From Istiophorus platypterus (taxonomy: Eukaryota; Chordata; Actinopteri; Istiophoriformes; Istiophoridae), in the NCBI GenBank assembly GCA_016859345.1, contig CM029124.1, positions 9,972,501-10,036,500 of the forward strand: DNA of 64,000 bases. Direction: 5' to 3'. The position numbers and the translations under genes are program-made. Of the stretch, positions 1 to 14,400 are shown one piece after another; positions within the stretch are counted from its first letter, which is position 1; every line of letters begins with the position of its first letter. Below the pieces are notes generated by a model. That model was not told the origin of the DNA, made no database searches, and saw only the letters and a program-made list of their open reading frames with translations.

Positions 1-1098
1 AAGGAAGGAGGAGAGTCTGGTGATGGCGGAAAAAACCTCGAGAGGGCGTCGTTATTTTTTAAACTTCACAGCCCGAGAGGGTTGCCATTTTGTAGGAGGA
101 ATTGTTAGACTCTATCAATCACTTAAAAAAAAAGTTACAACCTGAAGGCGAGGGGTTTGAAGGAGGTCGGCACCGGGGGTCCGATGAAAGAAGCTATAGA
201 GTTGCCTTGTGGGAAATGGATTCTCCAGCAGTTTTTGGAGCTTGACCCATACTTAGGATTGAAAGTCAGGATATCTCTGCCTCTGCTGCTTCGACTGTGA
301 TCACATTTTTATTTATGAATAAGTTTCTTGTGAGTTCCTCAAAGGAGCAGAACTGAATCACTGGAGTATTTTTATAACCCACTCACACCCAGGCTCTGTT
401 CTTTGGAACCAAATTCCTTTGCGGAAACTGAAGCTCACTTTTTTTTTCTCTTCCTAAAATGATATTTCCCTGGTTATTACTGACCTTGTCCTGTGGTAGA
501 TTATACGTTACTGCTTGGCTTTTATGTTTTGCTTGCATCACTCGTCACTGTTTTGCGTTGATTTTATATGCTGAGGGTTTCTATAACTGCAGTTTGAACC
601 ACTTTAAAACTGTTTTATAAAAAGCTTTTGGGATGAAGAGATTATTTTTTTATTATACTCTATTATATTACAGCTATTAACAATATTATTATTGTGCAGT
701 ACAGTGCAGCCCTAATATAAGCACTACTTCATAGAGGCCTAAAATGGCATATCAAAGGAAAAGAGTGATGAGAGAAGAAGAAAGAAAAGGTTAAAAAGAA
801 TAATGTGGAAGAGGTGACCTCAATCTTTCTGTTCCTTCTTTCAAAGTATAAGCTGAAAGCCTGTATTATTCTCACTGGAGGGACCCATTGTGTATAAGTG
901 TGTTTGTTTTTGTGTGTATGTGTGTGTGTGAACATGGTTAGTGTCTGATAGCGAGGCGCTGGTGGGGAGAGGAGGACCCTTCGCAGAACACACCTGTGGC
1001 TCCACAGCTCTCCCTGCACCTCCTCATCACACTCGTGCCGAGTTCATTATCACAGCTCAGACTGGCTGAGGAGTAAAATGCTTCCATCATCTCATAGT

Positions 1099-1160
1099 CA
1101 CACAAACACACACGCACACACGCACACACTCTCACACACACACACACACACACACACACA
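1099..1160. repeat. CA microsatellite, interrupted
   Basis: Imperfect (CA)n with AAA and CG interruptions, ending in a pure run at 1132-1160. It lies in the ctbp2 intron. Confidence 0.9.
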
Positions 1161-4100
1161 AGGAAACGTGCCGCTGTTCGAACGGAAACAGCCGCATACA
1201 TGCACCAAAATAACAAAAACAAAAAAAACTCCCAAGAAACACAGAGACTTTCTCGGAGATGAAAGAGGAGCCAGACAGCTAACACAGAAATCAGTCGCTT
1301 ATACTGCATACACACAGAAACAAGAAGCAGCTGGTGGAAAAAGCAGCGTCACTCGTAGAAAGTAGGTCAAAATGCTGTTAATTAATTATTTCCTGGTTGC
1401 TAATAGACTTTCTCCAGCCCAATAAGGCAGAACGTGGCGCCGCATTTAACACGCGATGAATCTGCGGATAATTAACACCTAACAAGGCTGTTAACAGGGG
1501 GTTTTAATGACCCTTATACCTGGCCGGCGATTTGAAGGAGCTCACTGGCGTTGGACAGAGAGAGTGAAATCTTTCCTCGGTCTCTGAGCCCAAGGGGAAA
1601 AAAAAAACGTAACAAAACTGAAAATGAATATATGTTTACCATAAATAAACAATTGTGTGTTTTGCATACTTTATTTTGATAAGGGGTGGTGTTCAGAGGA
1701 TTAAAAAAAAAAAAAAAAAATCCTTGCTCGGACGCCCACGCTGTGTCTTCACCAAGAAATAAACACACACTCTGATTAAAAGGTGTTGCTGACCGTTGTC
1801 TCTGTAATGACCTCTTGTCATGGCCCCCTCAGGGATTGTCTGTAACATCAAAGTTAATGAGTTTCAGGGCCTTAGTCTCCAGCCGCACCGTTGAACGTAC
1901 ACTACGTCACATTTTCCACAGTCCATCATCTTTTCGAAGTTCTTAAATCAATCAAAATCACCAGTGACAAGCTTTAACCGCACTAAACGTGCCAGGAAGG
2001 AAATGTTATTAGATACAGGGTGAAGCTGCTGACATGTGGAATGACATTCTCTCTTTCCTCTCCTTCATTCAATACGTTGAAAGTTTAAATTTTCTTAAAA
2101 CGTCACCAGAAATCAACCACAGCTGTGATAAATGTCAACCCTGATTTTCCCTCTTTTGCCACTTTACTAACTAGACAAGCGGCGCAGCCCGGAAAGCGAG
2201 CGGCCCCACCTAAGCATTCTCAGCGCGTCTAGTACATAAAGAAGATAAAAAAGAAGAAGAAGAAAGAAATCCATTCACTGTACCTGGATTAGGTTATGTG
2301 GTCTGGGTTTGTTTTTTTACTTCCAGAAAAGTGCTATGTGGTATCTTGTATTGACTTCCTACACTCTCCCACAGGACTCCTAACATTCTTTTATTTCCTT
2401 TTTTTGGGGGGGGGTTTATTTCTTTATTGTTATTGTTCTGATTTTTGTTTGTTTTATTTTTAATCACCCCTCTGATTCACTGAGGTCATTAGAGTGAGCA
2501 AAGTACATCCGGTTTGGTGTAGGGCTAGCTGAGGTGGATGGGAGCGGTCGAGAACCTGCCGTCGTGAGAACATCGATACTGTGCATTTAATCTTCTTGAT
2601 AAAGATCAAAGATGGTCAAAAAAGAAAAAGAAACGTGGCTGAGTGATAGGACTGAAAAAAAATATGTAATTGGTTGTCAATTTTTAGAAATATTTCACTG
2701 ATATAGATAGGTAGTGTATAAAATGCAAGAAGCGTGCAAAACTTAACCTTCACTGAGTCATTTTGTTGTTATCTAATTACAAATTGTTTGGAACTGTTCC
2801 TGTGGACAACAAAGTGATCCCATTCGAATTTTTACCATAAGTTGATAAAAATTATCGCCCAGTCACAGGCCGAAACGCGTCTTTCGTACGTTGAGCCGTT
2901 AAGGTCACTGCGTTGTGAACTTGCATCAGACACACCGGTAGTAACATTATAGGAATATTACACTGCCTTACTGTATCAACTATTTGGTCACTGCAGGCTT
3001 CTGTAAACTAAATGTTGATTACCACAGGGGCATTACTGGTCCTTGTGGAATAGTGCAGGGATATTACAGAGACTCAGAATTAGCTTGCAGCTGCAGACGG
3101 CTGTAATAACAGTCATCTGTTGATGCTAAATGTAGGCAGTCACATAACTGGCAATGGGTCCCGTATGTGTGTTTACTTTAGATGATTAATGTACGAGAAT
3201 CAAGCAGATTTTTATCTAATGATTATGAGAAGATAACTTGAGTTATGTTAAGATGATGAATTAGGTTATTTTGTAATCATGACAAAACAAAGTTTGTTAT
3301 AGAGAGATCATGAAATAATCACAAAAAAAACAAACAATTACAACCTTCGGCCTTCTTTGCATTCAGATAGCAATTTATGGATTTTTAAATTTAAAAATCA
3401 GCCCAAAAGGGAGGCAATAGTGAGTCTTATCCCAATAATTTATGTTCGTTGTGTCACCACGGTGTGGCTCCCACCTCCTACAGGTCTACCAGCAGTAATA
3501 AAGGAAAAAAAACTCATCGCAGCTGGTTCTTTTTCTTTACCTCATTGAACTTGTGTCCTACCACTTTCTCCCTGTTTATATCCATCTTCCTCTCTCCACC
3601 CCTCTTTCTCCCTTGGGTCAGCACCAGCCTGGGGAGTTTGGCAGCAGCTTGTCGGCTGCCCCACCCAGCAGCCAGACCCAGAACCTGGACTCTAGGAAAC
3701 TAAAGCAAAGCCAAAAACTCTCCCTGTCCAAAAAAAAAAAAAAAACAAAAACAAAAAAAAAAACACAAAAAGAAAAGTAAAAACAGAGTCCCACCCAATA
3801 ACACACAGAACACCAGCCTCACTTTTAAGCAGGATTAAAAAAGTAAAAAAAAAAAATGGACCGCAGAGACGGTTCTCAAGGGTCGATTTGCTGTTGTGTA
3901 AACCTCTTTCAGGAGTAGAAACAACATGATTTAAGATGGTTTACATTAAGTGGTACAATATCTTGGCTGGGTAAAAAAAAAAAAAAAATGCATAGATCCT
4001 GTGCCAGTTTCCTGTTATTGTACTCAAAGTTTTTTTTTTCCTTTAATATATTTTTTTTTTTAACCAAAGCACAACAGCTAGCATTGTCTGTGGGCCAGCG

Positions 4101-7100
4101 AGTAATAAAGAAAAGCCAACAGCGCCGACCAAGTAAACCTAAACCGTGTTCAGTGTGACAGCAGATAGTCATATTTATTGGAGGTCGTTTGTTGTTACAT
4201 CCCTTAAGGGAAGCTTGATTGTACTGAGGTTGATATCATCCTTTAGCCAATGCTAATCATAAACTGGGTGATTCTCCAGGCAGTATTAAAAAAAAACAAA
4301 AAACAAAAACTTTTGGCAGCTGGCAAGAGTGTACTCACAGCCACAAATTGATTGCAGATGTTCCACACTAAAAAGTCTTTTCGGATTCTGACACAGAAAT
4401 AGAAGTCATCTTCTTAAACTTTAGAATACGGAAAACAAACAACAAAACAAAAAAACAAAAAACAACTCATAGAAATGTCTCCTCTTACTGAATACGATCT
4501 GTTGTCTAATTCTCTCATTTGGAAAGTCTGATCTTGGAAAAGCAGCTCAGAAAGCCCTGCCGCCAGACACTGTGAGTCAGTCTTTAGAGGGAGAAGGATC
4601 ATTTCCTAAGTAGAGCGCAAACAATCAATGAAAAGAAAATAAACCCTCACTCAAACCTGTGCTTCTCCCCTTGGGCCTGGAACCCAGTCTTTAAATTGGT
4701 ATTTAATAACACTGCGCAACATCAGTTATCTCCAATTCTCAAGCCCTTCCCTCTGACAGATTGTCTACTCGGGTTTTGTGGTTTCTCAACATGCTTCGGT
4801 TGATTTACAAAGACGATTTCATTTTAGCAAGTTAATGCACTCCCCTCAGATTTACTCGCAGCTTGTTTGAGAGGTAGTCACACACACTTTGAAAGGTAAA
4901 TGGTCCACTTTGGGAATGCAGAGTGGTATCAACTTACTTGCACTATTGTGACTTCCTGAATACTTACACCGTGTACTCTGCCATCTCAAATCTCACTTCA
5001 GTATCCTCACCTACAAGGAATGACACACTTCAGAGATTCTCTTTTTTTATCCGGATGTCATTTTCAACTGACCCTAAATTACATGTGACTCCTTCTAGCA
5101 AACCCTCACCGCCCACCAGCTCTGTCCTTTCACTTGCCCCTTCCTTGCTCTATTTCCCATCTCCTTCCCCCTTTGTTGTGTGAGTGAGAGGTGATGAAAC
5201 GCTCCTATATTACTCAGACTGGTGTGACACATGCCATGGACGCTCCCACACTGGTCCCTGCATAAGCGGAACAATAAAACTGGGGAAAACAAAAGGAAGT
5301 GAGGAAGATTTTCCATGGCACGATGATGTCAGGGCCACAGCGGCGGTCATTGAGTTCACAGCAAGCTTTCAGAGAAAACTACTCCACACTTGAAGCCGAG
5401 CCAAAACGGGCTCAACGGGCTTAGGACCAACAGCTGGTTCTGGTTACCTAGCAACTCCCAAGCTGGGGCTTCGGGGGGTGGGATAAAATGGGGTGGGGGG
5501 GTGGGGGGGGGCGTGGGGTTACCCAGCGGGCTTTCTTTGTAGCAAGTGCAGCAATGAGAAGGGAAAAGCTTGATTTCATGATATCAGATCTCTCCCCCCG
5601 AAAGGCAACGCACCGCAGGCCACCCAACCTGGCAACCCAAACATGGATCGTGAGGTCTGAAGAGGAGCATCCGAGCATAAGTGGCACAATCGGTGTTTCT
5701 CGGTGGCGCTTTCCAGGCAGACAACAGGAGAGCGACACAGTTCACTACTGCACACACGGAAACACACGCACACACGAACCACACGGGGTTTGGCTGCACT
5801 TAGCTTCACACACACCCACAGATGACAACAATTAATGAACAGAGATTATCAGGGATGTCACAAGTTTGTGTTTTTTCTTTTTGTTTTTATGTAAATCAAA
5901 TGTTCCAGGGAATCCACAGCTCTCAGTGCCAACGCTCCCTTCTACTCTAACTCTGTTTTCTTAACGCCGGTTGTGTGCGACTACCTGCACGGTACTTAGT
6001 ATAAAACAGCAACGATACACTGTACAAATGTGTGTACATGTTAACAAGAATCTGGCGCCTGTGTTCTTGGGAGTGTCTGCTTTCTTGAGTGTGTTTACAA
6101 TCCGCTGGCATCTGTAGAAAAGAGGGGAGGTGTAATCGTTTTTTTTTTTTTTTTTTTCTCTTTTCTGGCAGACTTACCTCCTCCAGGCCCCTACACCGGA
6201 CCCTATCAGCGCCTGGCTACACTACTGCCACCCCAGCCTGCCTCTTGTTCCACTATGTGGACACACAAAGACCTTGTTTGTCCTCCTTCTGCCTGCCCTC
6301 CTCAAAACTTATCACCACCCGAACGCCCAGCCAAGAGGGGTGGGGGAGGGATGAGATAGAGGGGATGAGAGGAAACTCGGGGCGATACTACATGTTAGAA
6401 AATGTGTGACGGGGGGGAGGAAGAAAGCGGGAAAAATAAGCTTACATAAAGATACTGACAAAACAAAGTGCAAGAGAAAAGACGGGTGTCCATCCGTCAC
6501 CATCTCGTCTTTGAACTTTGTCTTTTGTGCTTCACCTGCAAGGCCTAAAAGCAAAAAAAAAACAAGTGGGTTCCTGAGACGTAAGCAGCTGTCAGTGCAA
6601 ATGAACAGCGGCTAGTCCACTCGAGCTTTTCCTGACCCGAACAAACGCACGAGTGAGTGTATGTGCAGGTCAGGAACGTGCAGTAGAGGTTGTGTTTAAT
6701 GCTTACGCCTTATACGGGGACGCAACGCTGATCACACATAGTTCACGACAGACGAGGCATTTTTTCCATGTTGACAGCTCTGCCTTTGCTAATTGAAAGT
6801 GAAGAGAAAAACAGGAAGAAGGTGTTAAGTGAGATGCTGATTATGATCATGTGCCAGAGTCTCATTACAATGAAACTCTGTTTTATGATCCAAATCATAT
6901 CTTAACTTAATTTACACCACTATATAACTGATTGTTCTCATACTATAAGCATCCAAATGTCCTCTGATAAATCCACAGATTTTAAAAATCAGAAATCAAA
7001 AATGAGCATCTTCAGATCCACAGTTCATGCCTGAATACACACAGGAACGACCATCAACACGCTGACTTGGAGCCACTCGCATGCCCATTTTTCTGTGACC

Positions 7101-7215
7101 TTTGAACCCCCAAAATGACAACCCATCTAATCTCACCCTCCTCTTTCTGCAGTGCAGCGCTCTGTGGTTTTAAACCAAGGAAACACTGACACACTCACAT
7201 GGGTCCCTGCCTTCA

Positions 7216-7250
7216 CGCGCACACACACACACACACACGCACACACACAC
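7216..7250. repeat. CA microsatellite
   Basis: (AC)n with one CG interruption. It is the first of two CA arrays about 140 bp apart. Confidence 0.9.
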
Positions 7251-7386
7251 TGTTTTGATGACACACTTCATTGCAAAAACATAAGAGGCTCATTAGCCTT
7301 AAAGCCAAATCTAGCCCCTCCCGCCCCCCGCCACACACACACACCACAGCCTTTTATTATTACCTTTCATGAGTACATGCGTACAT

Positions 7387-7405
7387 GCACACACACACAT
7401 GCACG

Positions 7406-7440
<35 letters not shown>

Positions 7441-7442
7441 AT
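7387..7442. repeat. CA/CG microsatellite
   Basis: (CA)n with an internal (GC)n block near 7410-7418. The alternating purine-pyrimidine run includes GCGCGCGC, a sequence type prone to Z-DNA. Confidence 0.9.
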
Positions 7443-8154
7443 ATGCACAGGACAACATGAAACATGCTCCTTGCCTGGGAAATGCTGTCTCCACATTCTT
7501 CAAATCAGGAGCTGCACATGGCAGAGGAAATGTAGTGGAGAGGGAGACAAAAATGAAAAAGTGGGCGTTGGGGGATTCTCACAGTATGCCCTGGGGTTAT
7601 CCTCTTGTCTCCTCTTTACCTCCTCCTCCAGCCCCCCTCCCTCCCTCTCCCTGTCTTCCTTCGCTGTCTTCACTTGCTCTCCCACTGCTCGTTTTCCAAA
7701 TCTGTCCTCCTTCGTCACCTCACCCCCAGAAGCTCCATTTCTCTTTCTCAGATGACCGGTATTCTCAAGGGGGAGAGGAAAAAAAAAAGGAAAAAAAAAA
7801 AAAAAAAGGAAGGTGGCACAGGAGGGCAGCAGATGAGGGGGGAGGACGGGGTAGGCAAGAACTACGATCGTCACCCGCCCATGCGGTTAAAATCGGTACC
7901 CTCAACTCCTTTAATCTTTAAAGAAGCGGAGGAAAAAAAAAAATTGGGATCTCTATTCGTCTTCAGCCAGCAATCAGCACTTCTCTGCGCTCTCCTCTGT
8001 GCGCCTCCTCAGCCAGATCACTTGTATCTTTTCTCCTCAGCCTCCTCTTTCCTGCTCCGTCTCCTTCTCCTCTCCCTTCACGGCAGGTTTGGGCTATTCA
8101 TTCAGATGTCAGGCTCACTCCGTCAGCCTTTTGTTGCAAGTCACAGAAAGACAC

Positions 8155-8166
8155 AGAGACAGAGAG

Positions 8167-8221
<55 letters not shown>

Positions 8222-8244
8222 CGAGACCGAGGGAGAGAGAGAGG
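8155..8244. repeat. GA microsatellite (polypurine)
   Basis: A (GA)n tract with a few C interruptions, sitting inside a longer purine-rich strand that runs to about 8350. In other frames it produces long Arg-Glu or Ser-Leu open frames that are not genes. Confidence 0.9.
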
Positions 8245-8966
8245 GTTGGGGGTATAAAAAATGGAAAAGACGAAAAAAGACAGAGAAAACAAGCTGGTGC
8301 CACAGCAATGCAGGAGAAAATATAAGAGGGAGGTAAATAAAAGGGATGGGGGGGGGGTCCTTGAAGAGCGAGAGGTGCAGCGCTCCTGGCACACGTACGA
8401 CTCCCGCTTCCATTCCCTCCGTCCTTCCCCTTCCCTCAACATATTTTCCTTCGCTTTTTTTCCCCTCCCCTCCCTCCCTCCCTGTCTCTCTGTTTTATTA
8501 TTTGTGATCTGGCCTTCACGGTCCTTTAAGAGTGCCAGCCCCCCCCCCCTTCTCAGCCTCACTCCCTCTTCCTCACAAAACTCTGCTTCACAATCTCACT
8601 GTGCAATTTTTATCCCACTCACTCTTCTTAGATTGGTTTTGCCGCTCAATGTTCCATTAACCGCTGCATTTCTACGACGCGTCAGTGCAAGAACGTTACC
8701 CAACATTCACATCAATACTTCACATCATGCTCGCACCGACGCTTAGTTATACACGCACGCACCCACACAATGGTGATGAATGTTACACACAAGGCAAAAA
8801 ACTGCGGTGAGCACTCACATGTACACGCAACCATTCAGGAGAAATGACATGCAAAGACTGGCTAAATCTTTTAGTTTGAAACAAACATCTGTGAACACTA
8901 TTTTTTTTTTTATAGAAAATCCTCCAGACGCAAAATTGTTTCCCATATGTAAAAATATCTGCAAGT

Positions 8967-8968
<2 letters not shown>

Positions 8969-8997
<29 letters not shown>
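8969..8997. repeat. CA microsatellite
   Basis: A pure (CA)n run of about 14 units. Confidence 0.9.
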
Positions 8998-8999
<2 letters not shown>

Positions 9000-10119
9000 A
9001 CATGCGAACTTGTGTCAACACTCCTTGCCTGTGTCAACACTCCCTGAAAAATCCCTGCAGGAGTCTACTTGATTCCGAGATTTAAGCCCGAGCACAGGAG
9101 TAACAGATTAGCATGTTTACTATTTCACTAGTCTGAGAGGGCAGCTCAACGTCGCGCCACTTTGCCTCTGACAGATGCCTTAGAAGGATTTTGATAATGA
9201 AGGTGAAGAAGTCTTTGCTTCCAATTCTTTAAACATAGACGTAACTCATAATGTGCCCTTTGATACATAGTTTAATTTTTCACAGAAGTGTATTTTTTTC
9301 ATAACCAATTAATTGCTAGTTTTATATTTCAAGTAAAAATTCCAAGTCCCCTTCCGAATGAGGATTGGTTTCTTTTCCCCGCCTTGCATGACAATAATCT
9401 TAAAACTTTGAGGTTTGGACTATTTGGACTGAAAAAACAATCTCAAGAAGTCACCTTAGCCTTGAAAATGTCTCCATAGAACATTACATTGGCCTTTTTC
9501 CAGATTTTATAGTCCAGGCATTCATCAATTAGTCAATAAATCAGCTATAAAGGCCTACTGCAGATATATGTACTGACAGATACTTTAAGTATAAAGATAT
9601 TAAAGTGCATTAAAACAGAATGCATTTTTAGATAGATCGGACCCATTTCTTTCATAATTCAAGTTTAAAGATCCCCTCTAGACATGATTTCAGATTCATA
9701 AGAATACTTTAAAAAATAATTTGATGATTTTTTTTTGGGGGGGGGGCAACATACATCCCTAATTAAAGTTTACACTTACATCTACACATTTGCATCAATT
9801 GAAAAATCCATAACCTGGGAGTATGCAAATTATTAATCAAATTATTCAAAAAATTGCCAGGATCTCCGCCCAATATGTTAAATATGTCAAAATAAATATT
9901 AGCCAATATATATTTACCAATTATTCTTGCTCTTTTTATTTCATTCTATTTTTTCAAGACTGTTGACATTACAATATTACTATAGGGAGGTATATTTCTA
10001 TCTGATTTCTTTTTTTTAAACTCCCAAACATCCAACATTAGTATTGGCCTCAAAAATCCAGAATCAGTTGGGCTATTGGTCACATTAATGCACAAACTCC
10101 TGAATAAATGGATTAGTGT

Positions 10120-10200
10120 TGGTATGTTAAAATGATTAATTGATAAGCTGATCGACAGAAATGAATTTCACTTTAATAATATATTATTGGCTCAAGTGAT
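10120..10200. repeat. degenerate AT-rich dispersed repeat (fish type)
   Basis: Contains AATTGATAAGCTGATCGACAG, the ATTAAT/CGACAG wording seen in other degenerate copies in this window (25904-26090, 36781-36862, 52865-52920). I recognise the family by eye only and cannot name it. Confidence 0.35.
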
Positions 10201-11337
10201 TTATGGATCAGAAATGCCAAAACAGAAATACGGGTTTTAACTCTTCATATGTGAAGATTTAATGCTTTTGTCGGTTTCATATGAATGAAAACTCAATTTT
10301 TTTGGGTAAAGGCCCATTGGTCAGACACAATAGGCAATAAGATGATGTCCCGTTGGGTTCTGGGATGTTGTTCTTGACATTTCCAATATTTTCTGACATC
10401 ATATAAACTGCGTGATTAATTGACAATCTAGTCAACAAACGAATCGACACTGAAAATGACTGCTTGTTCAAACCCTCAAATGAGCGAATGAATTAGTTTA
10501 TGGATTAACACAACAGGAAGTTGTGAACAAAAACAAAGCTCTCCCTTTATTGCCGTATGCTACTGAATATAGTGTAATTTACTGCATGTATTTAGTGTGA
10601 GCTCAATAGGAGCACAGTGAGTTTAAAGAGCTTCATTGAGAAGGTTTTGTTACAACATGTAACCAGAGCCCACAAACCAGGCCCGGAGTTAAAAAAGAGC
10701 TCATTCATGAAAAGAGCGCGTTGGAGGGAGAAGGGCCTACTGTATAATTTGACCTCTAAAATGCACCATCCCATCTGCCTCCTGTGATCTACATGGCGTG
10801 CCGTTGCCAAATGACTGAAGCACAAATGAGTTTCTGGGGAGGAGGGTGAGAGGGGGAAGAGGGGCTATGAAAAAAAAAGGGAGAAAGAGATGGCACAGCT
10901 GCAGGTGGACAACAGATGTGGAGGATTTTTTTTTTTCCTAGGTAGGCGATCAACACATAAATTCTTTTTCTCCCATTCATACCCCGTCTGTGCATCGCTC
11001 CAACACTCCAGCGCCCTAACACTCTCCTCCTCCTCCTCCTCCACCTTTTTCTCTGTCTGTGTCTTGAGCCAACTGCCCTGGTTAGAGAGAATAGATGTAA
11101 AGAGGATGTGAGCGGTGAGTGTGTGTGAGAGAGGATGGGGGCTGAATGGGGGAAGGCGTTGCTTATTACACCCCTCATGTATGCTGCTGGCTTAGACAAA
11201 CAGGGTGTGAATAAGCATCAATGAACATGACTGACGTCCCTACTGAAAAATGTATAATATTTTCCGTGGGTGCAAATGAAATTCATCTGCAACTCTCCCA
11301 CATCTACCCCACGCTTAGGTTAACGCAATGCCTGGCC

Positions 11338-11347
11338 ACACACACAC

Positions 11348-11412
<65 letters not shown>
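11338..11412. repeat. CA microsatellite, long
   Basis: About 75 bp of nearly pure (CA)n with one CG, followed by (CAAA)n-like units to about 11430. Confidence 0.95.
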
Positions 11413-11416
<4 letters not shown>

Positions 11417-14400
11417 AACACAAACAAACACCACACACATGCAGACACCTACACACACATTAATTGTGTACAGAGAACATGTTCAACCCTGCCTCCTCTT
11501 CGCTGTGGTTTAACACCCGTGAAGATTTCATTCTCCCAAATGAATAATACTGGGTGACTCCATGGTTGGCACTGAGACGAGAGAGGAGAGAAGAGAAGAG
11601 AGGGAAGGAGAGGAGAGGTGAGGAGAGGAAAAGGAAAGAACGAGTTAAAAGAAAAGAGGGAAGAGTCTGAAGACAGGTGGACAGTAGCAGAACTTTTAAT
11701 GTGGAGAATGTGAGTCAGGGGCTTTTCAGCTTCTCATTTCATTGCTTTCTCTTTTTTCTTCTTCTTTTTTTTATTAACTTTTGAGCAGCAAATGTTTGAG
11801 CTCGTGACCTCCTCTCTCCTTCCTTTGCCTCCGCTCAACAACAACCAGCAGTTAAATCACTTCAAGCCTCTCTGAAAAGATGCAGCAAACTGGCCAGAAA
11901 GAGCTTTTTTTTGCCTCCCTGGTCAGGCTTTGACTTCCAGGTCTGAGGTTCTTTTGATGGCACCTGTACAGTAATAATACCCCTAGGCTGTATACACTTC
12001 TGGATCTGCAAACAAACAGACATGCATTAAACTAGATAGTGTCTCTGACAGGTGTTATCCTCTCTCAGAGGTAATATGTTGTAGATGTGTTTTTTTTTTT
12101 TTTTATTTCTAACAGTGTATCTAAAGATAAAGCAGGGAAGATCATTTAAAAGATAATTTATTAATTTGCAAGTATCCTGTTATCTTCCATCTTCCATACA
12201 TTTGTGTGATTAAGGAGCCATATAGAGCACTGCATGGATTGGAGGTGTCTTCCCCCCGCTTCCCTCCCCTCCATCACTTGCTCCATGATGGTACTGCCTC
12301 TAAAGCAGTCAGCCTTTCGCTATCTGATCTAAAGCTGCCTTCTATGTATTTGACTCTACTTTTGGTCTTTCTTCCTCAGTCTTCTCCTCTGTTTTTCTGT
12401 CTCTTGTTGGGTTCAATCACCTCCCACCTTTACTTTCCTCGTTTTCTTCATTTTTCCTGCAGACCGGCCTTTAAGCCACAAACAAGTCATGAATGAATAT
12501 GATGAGCTGGGTACGACATTTGCTTAGAAAAATATTTCTCCAATTACTTCCAACTTCTTTTTCCCCTCAACTCACTCCAACGAGTGCAGAGAGTGTCAGA
12601 TAATGGGAAAGATAATGGGAGACAAAGCGAAACCAGGATAGTTTTTAAACAAACAGGAAAAACCAAGGGAATAGATGATGGAGAGAAAATGAGTGCTGAA
12701 GATTTGTATGGGGTAATCCTGGCAGAGTGAGAGAAAGGCAGACCCTGAGACTATACTTACTCCTGAGGGAAAAAGAAATCTCTCCCCGATATTTAAAAGG
12801 ATCATCGTAACCACTGCCCCCTGCCAACGCCAGTTTTTACATGTTTACATAGACACCATACAAACATACACACATGCATCATCCTATATACAAACTGCAT
12901 AGAGAGGGGAGAGGAAGCTGGTTACAGACAGTTTTAGGTAAAGACATCCTAAATGTTGCCCAACACAGAAAACACAGAATTATTAAACGATACTACAAGA
13001 TTATGTTAAGTCTATCTGCTTTAATAATTTCAACTTTTTGATAAATCATGATTTCACCGCCAATATGGTTTGGCAGATGGCTTTAAACACTGTGACACCG
13101 TGAAACTCAGCTGGCTATGTTAAGGAGTAGAATTCCAGTGAGGCTCGAATTAGAAAAGAATGGAAAAAAAAGAACAGAAAAAGCTTCATCATTGCACTTG
13201 TGAACAAAGTCCTGCATCAAAGTTGGTGAATTCATCCAAAATTGACCAGTTTCTTTAGCTCAATGACTGGATGCTTCTTCACAGAATACTCCTCGGGTAT
13301 TGTGGTTAATCATGTAGTTTTCATTTCTTTGTGTACACATGCTTCTACCTATGGCTTTTTTTCCCCAAACAACCACATATGTTCTAACACAGTTGATACA
13401 AGTTTATTATCAAGGCAAGTCCTTGGAAGTACTACATCTTCCAGTCACCAATTGTTGTCTATGTGCAGAATGAACAGTACTTTTATATCCAGGGAGGTGA
13501 ACAAGTCAGATTTTCAGAGACTGAACTAGCAAGGGCTTTGGATGTTCAAAGGAGCAATTAAGATAATGTCTACGAGTTTCCCTTGTTGCTTTGAAACATC
13601 CCGAATTAATTCAAATGGTTGCAATACTCAAGGTCGTGTGTGACAAACTGAGTGACCAGCAGCATAATAAAAGCAAACTTTGACTGTCAGCCCAGATTAA
13701 GGCCAAAGTTTGACCCTCATAAAGTCTAGATGCAACGTTTGACAGCTAGCCTCAACTCCATGGAGAGTCCAAGGTTGACTGACAGCTGTTATGCCCTGTT
13801 TCACCTCCCCCACCCTGCAGCCAGCAATCATCGTCCATCAGTAGCAGTAGGACTATGTCTCTTTCCCTCCCTCCCTCTCTTCCTTAATCCCTTACTCAGT
13901 GTAACAACTGCCTGTAGCTTTGACCTGAGCCCCGTAAATACATAATCTGCCATCTCCAGAACTAATATGCAATAACCCTCCCCCATCATCATGCAAGGCC
14001 CAAGCACGGAAGAAAATTGTGGCCAGTGTGTCACACAGAGCAGAGAAGAACTGACCTGAGCTGGCACCAGGTCGCCTGGCCAGAGTCCACAGACGGGAGC
14101 CAACACACTCCGCAGGGTGGAAGTAAAGAAGTGGAAGTCCCACAGAGTCATACACAGTGATTTAATGGAGTGGGGGATGGGGAGTGAGTCCTAGTTAGCC
14201 ATATAAAGGCAGGGTCTTGCTCAAGGGTATTTCACAAATCATCATATACTGAGGTGGGATGGGGCATCTGTATTTACACACAGGGGCTATTAGCACGGAG
14301 GGATATTCTTTGTGCATTTGGGTGCAACTCACTGCTGTAACTAATGAATTTTCTGAGGCTGTCAGAATATCAGGAGGTATCATAAACTCATAACTAATTG

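Noticed and set aside
7605..8336. 243-codon plus-strand open frame
   Set aside because: Made of pyrimidine tracts, poly-Lys and a GA microsatellite (Arg-Glu runs). No domain, and it lies within a long intron.
13828..14151. Minus-strand frame examined as a possible CtBP2 B-domain exon
   Set aside because: The translation (MTLWDFHFFTSTLRS...) has none of the CtBP2 motifs such as IRPQIMNGP or LLDGRDCTVEMP.
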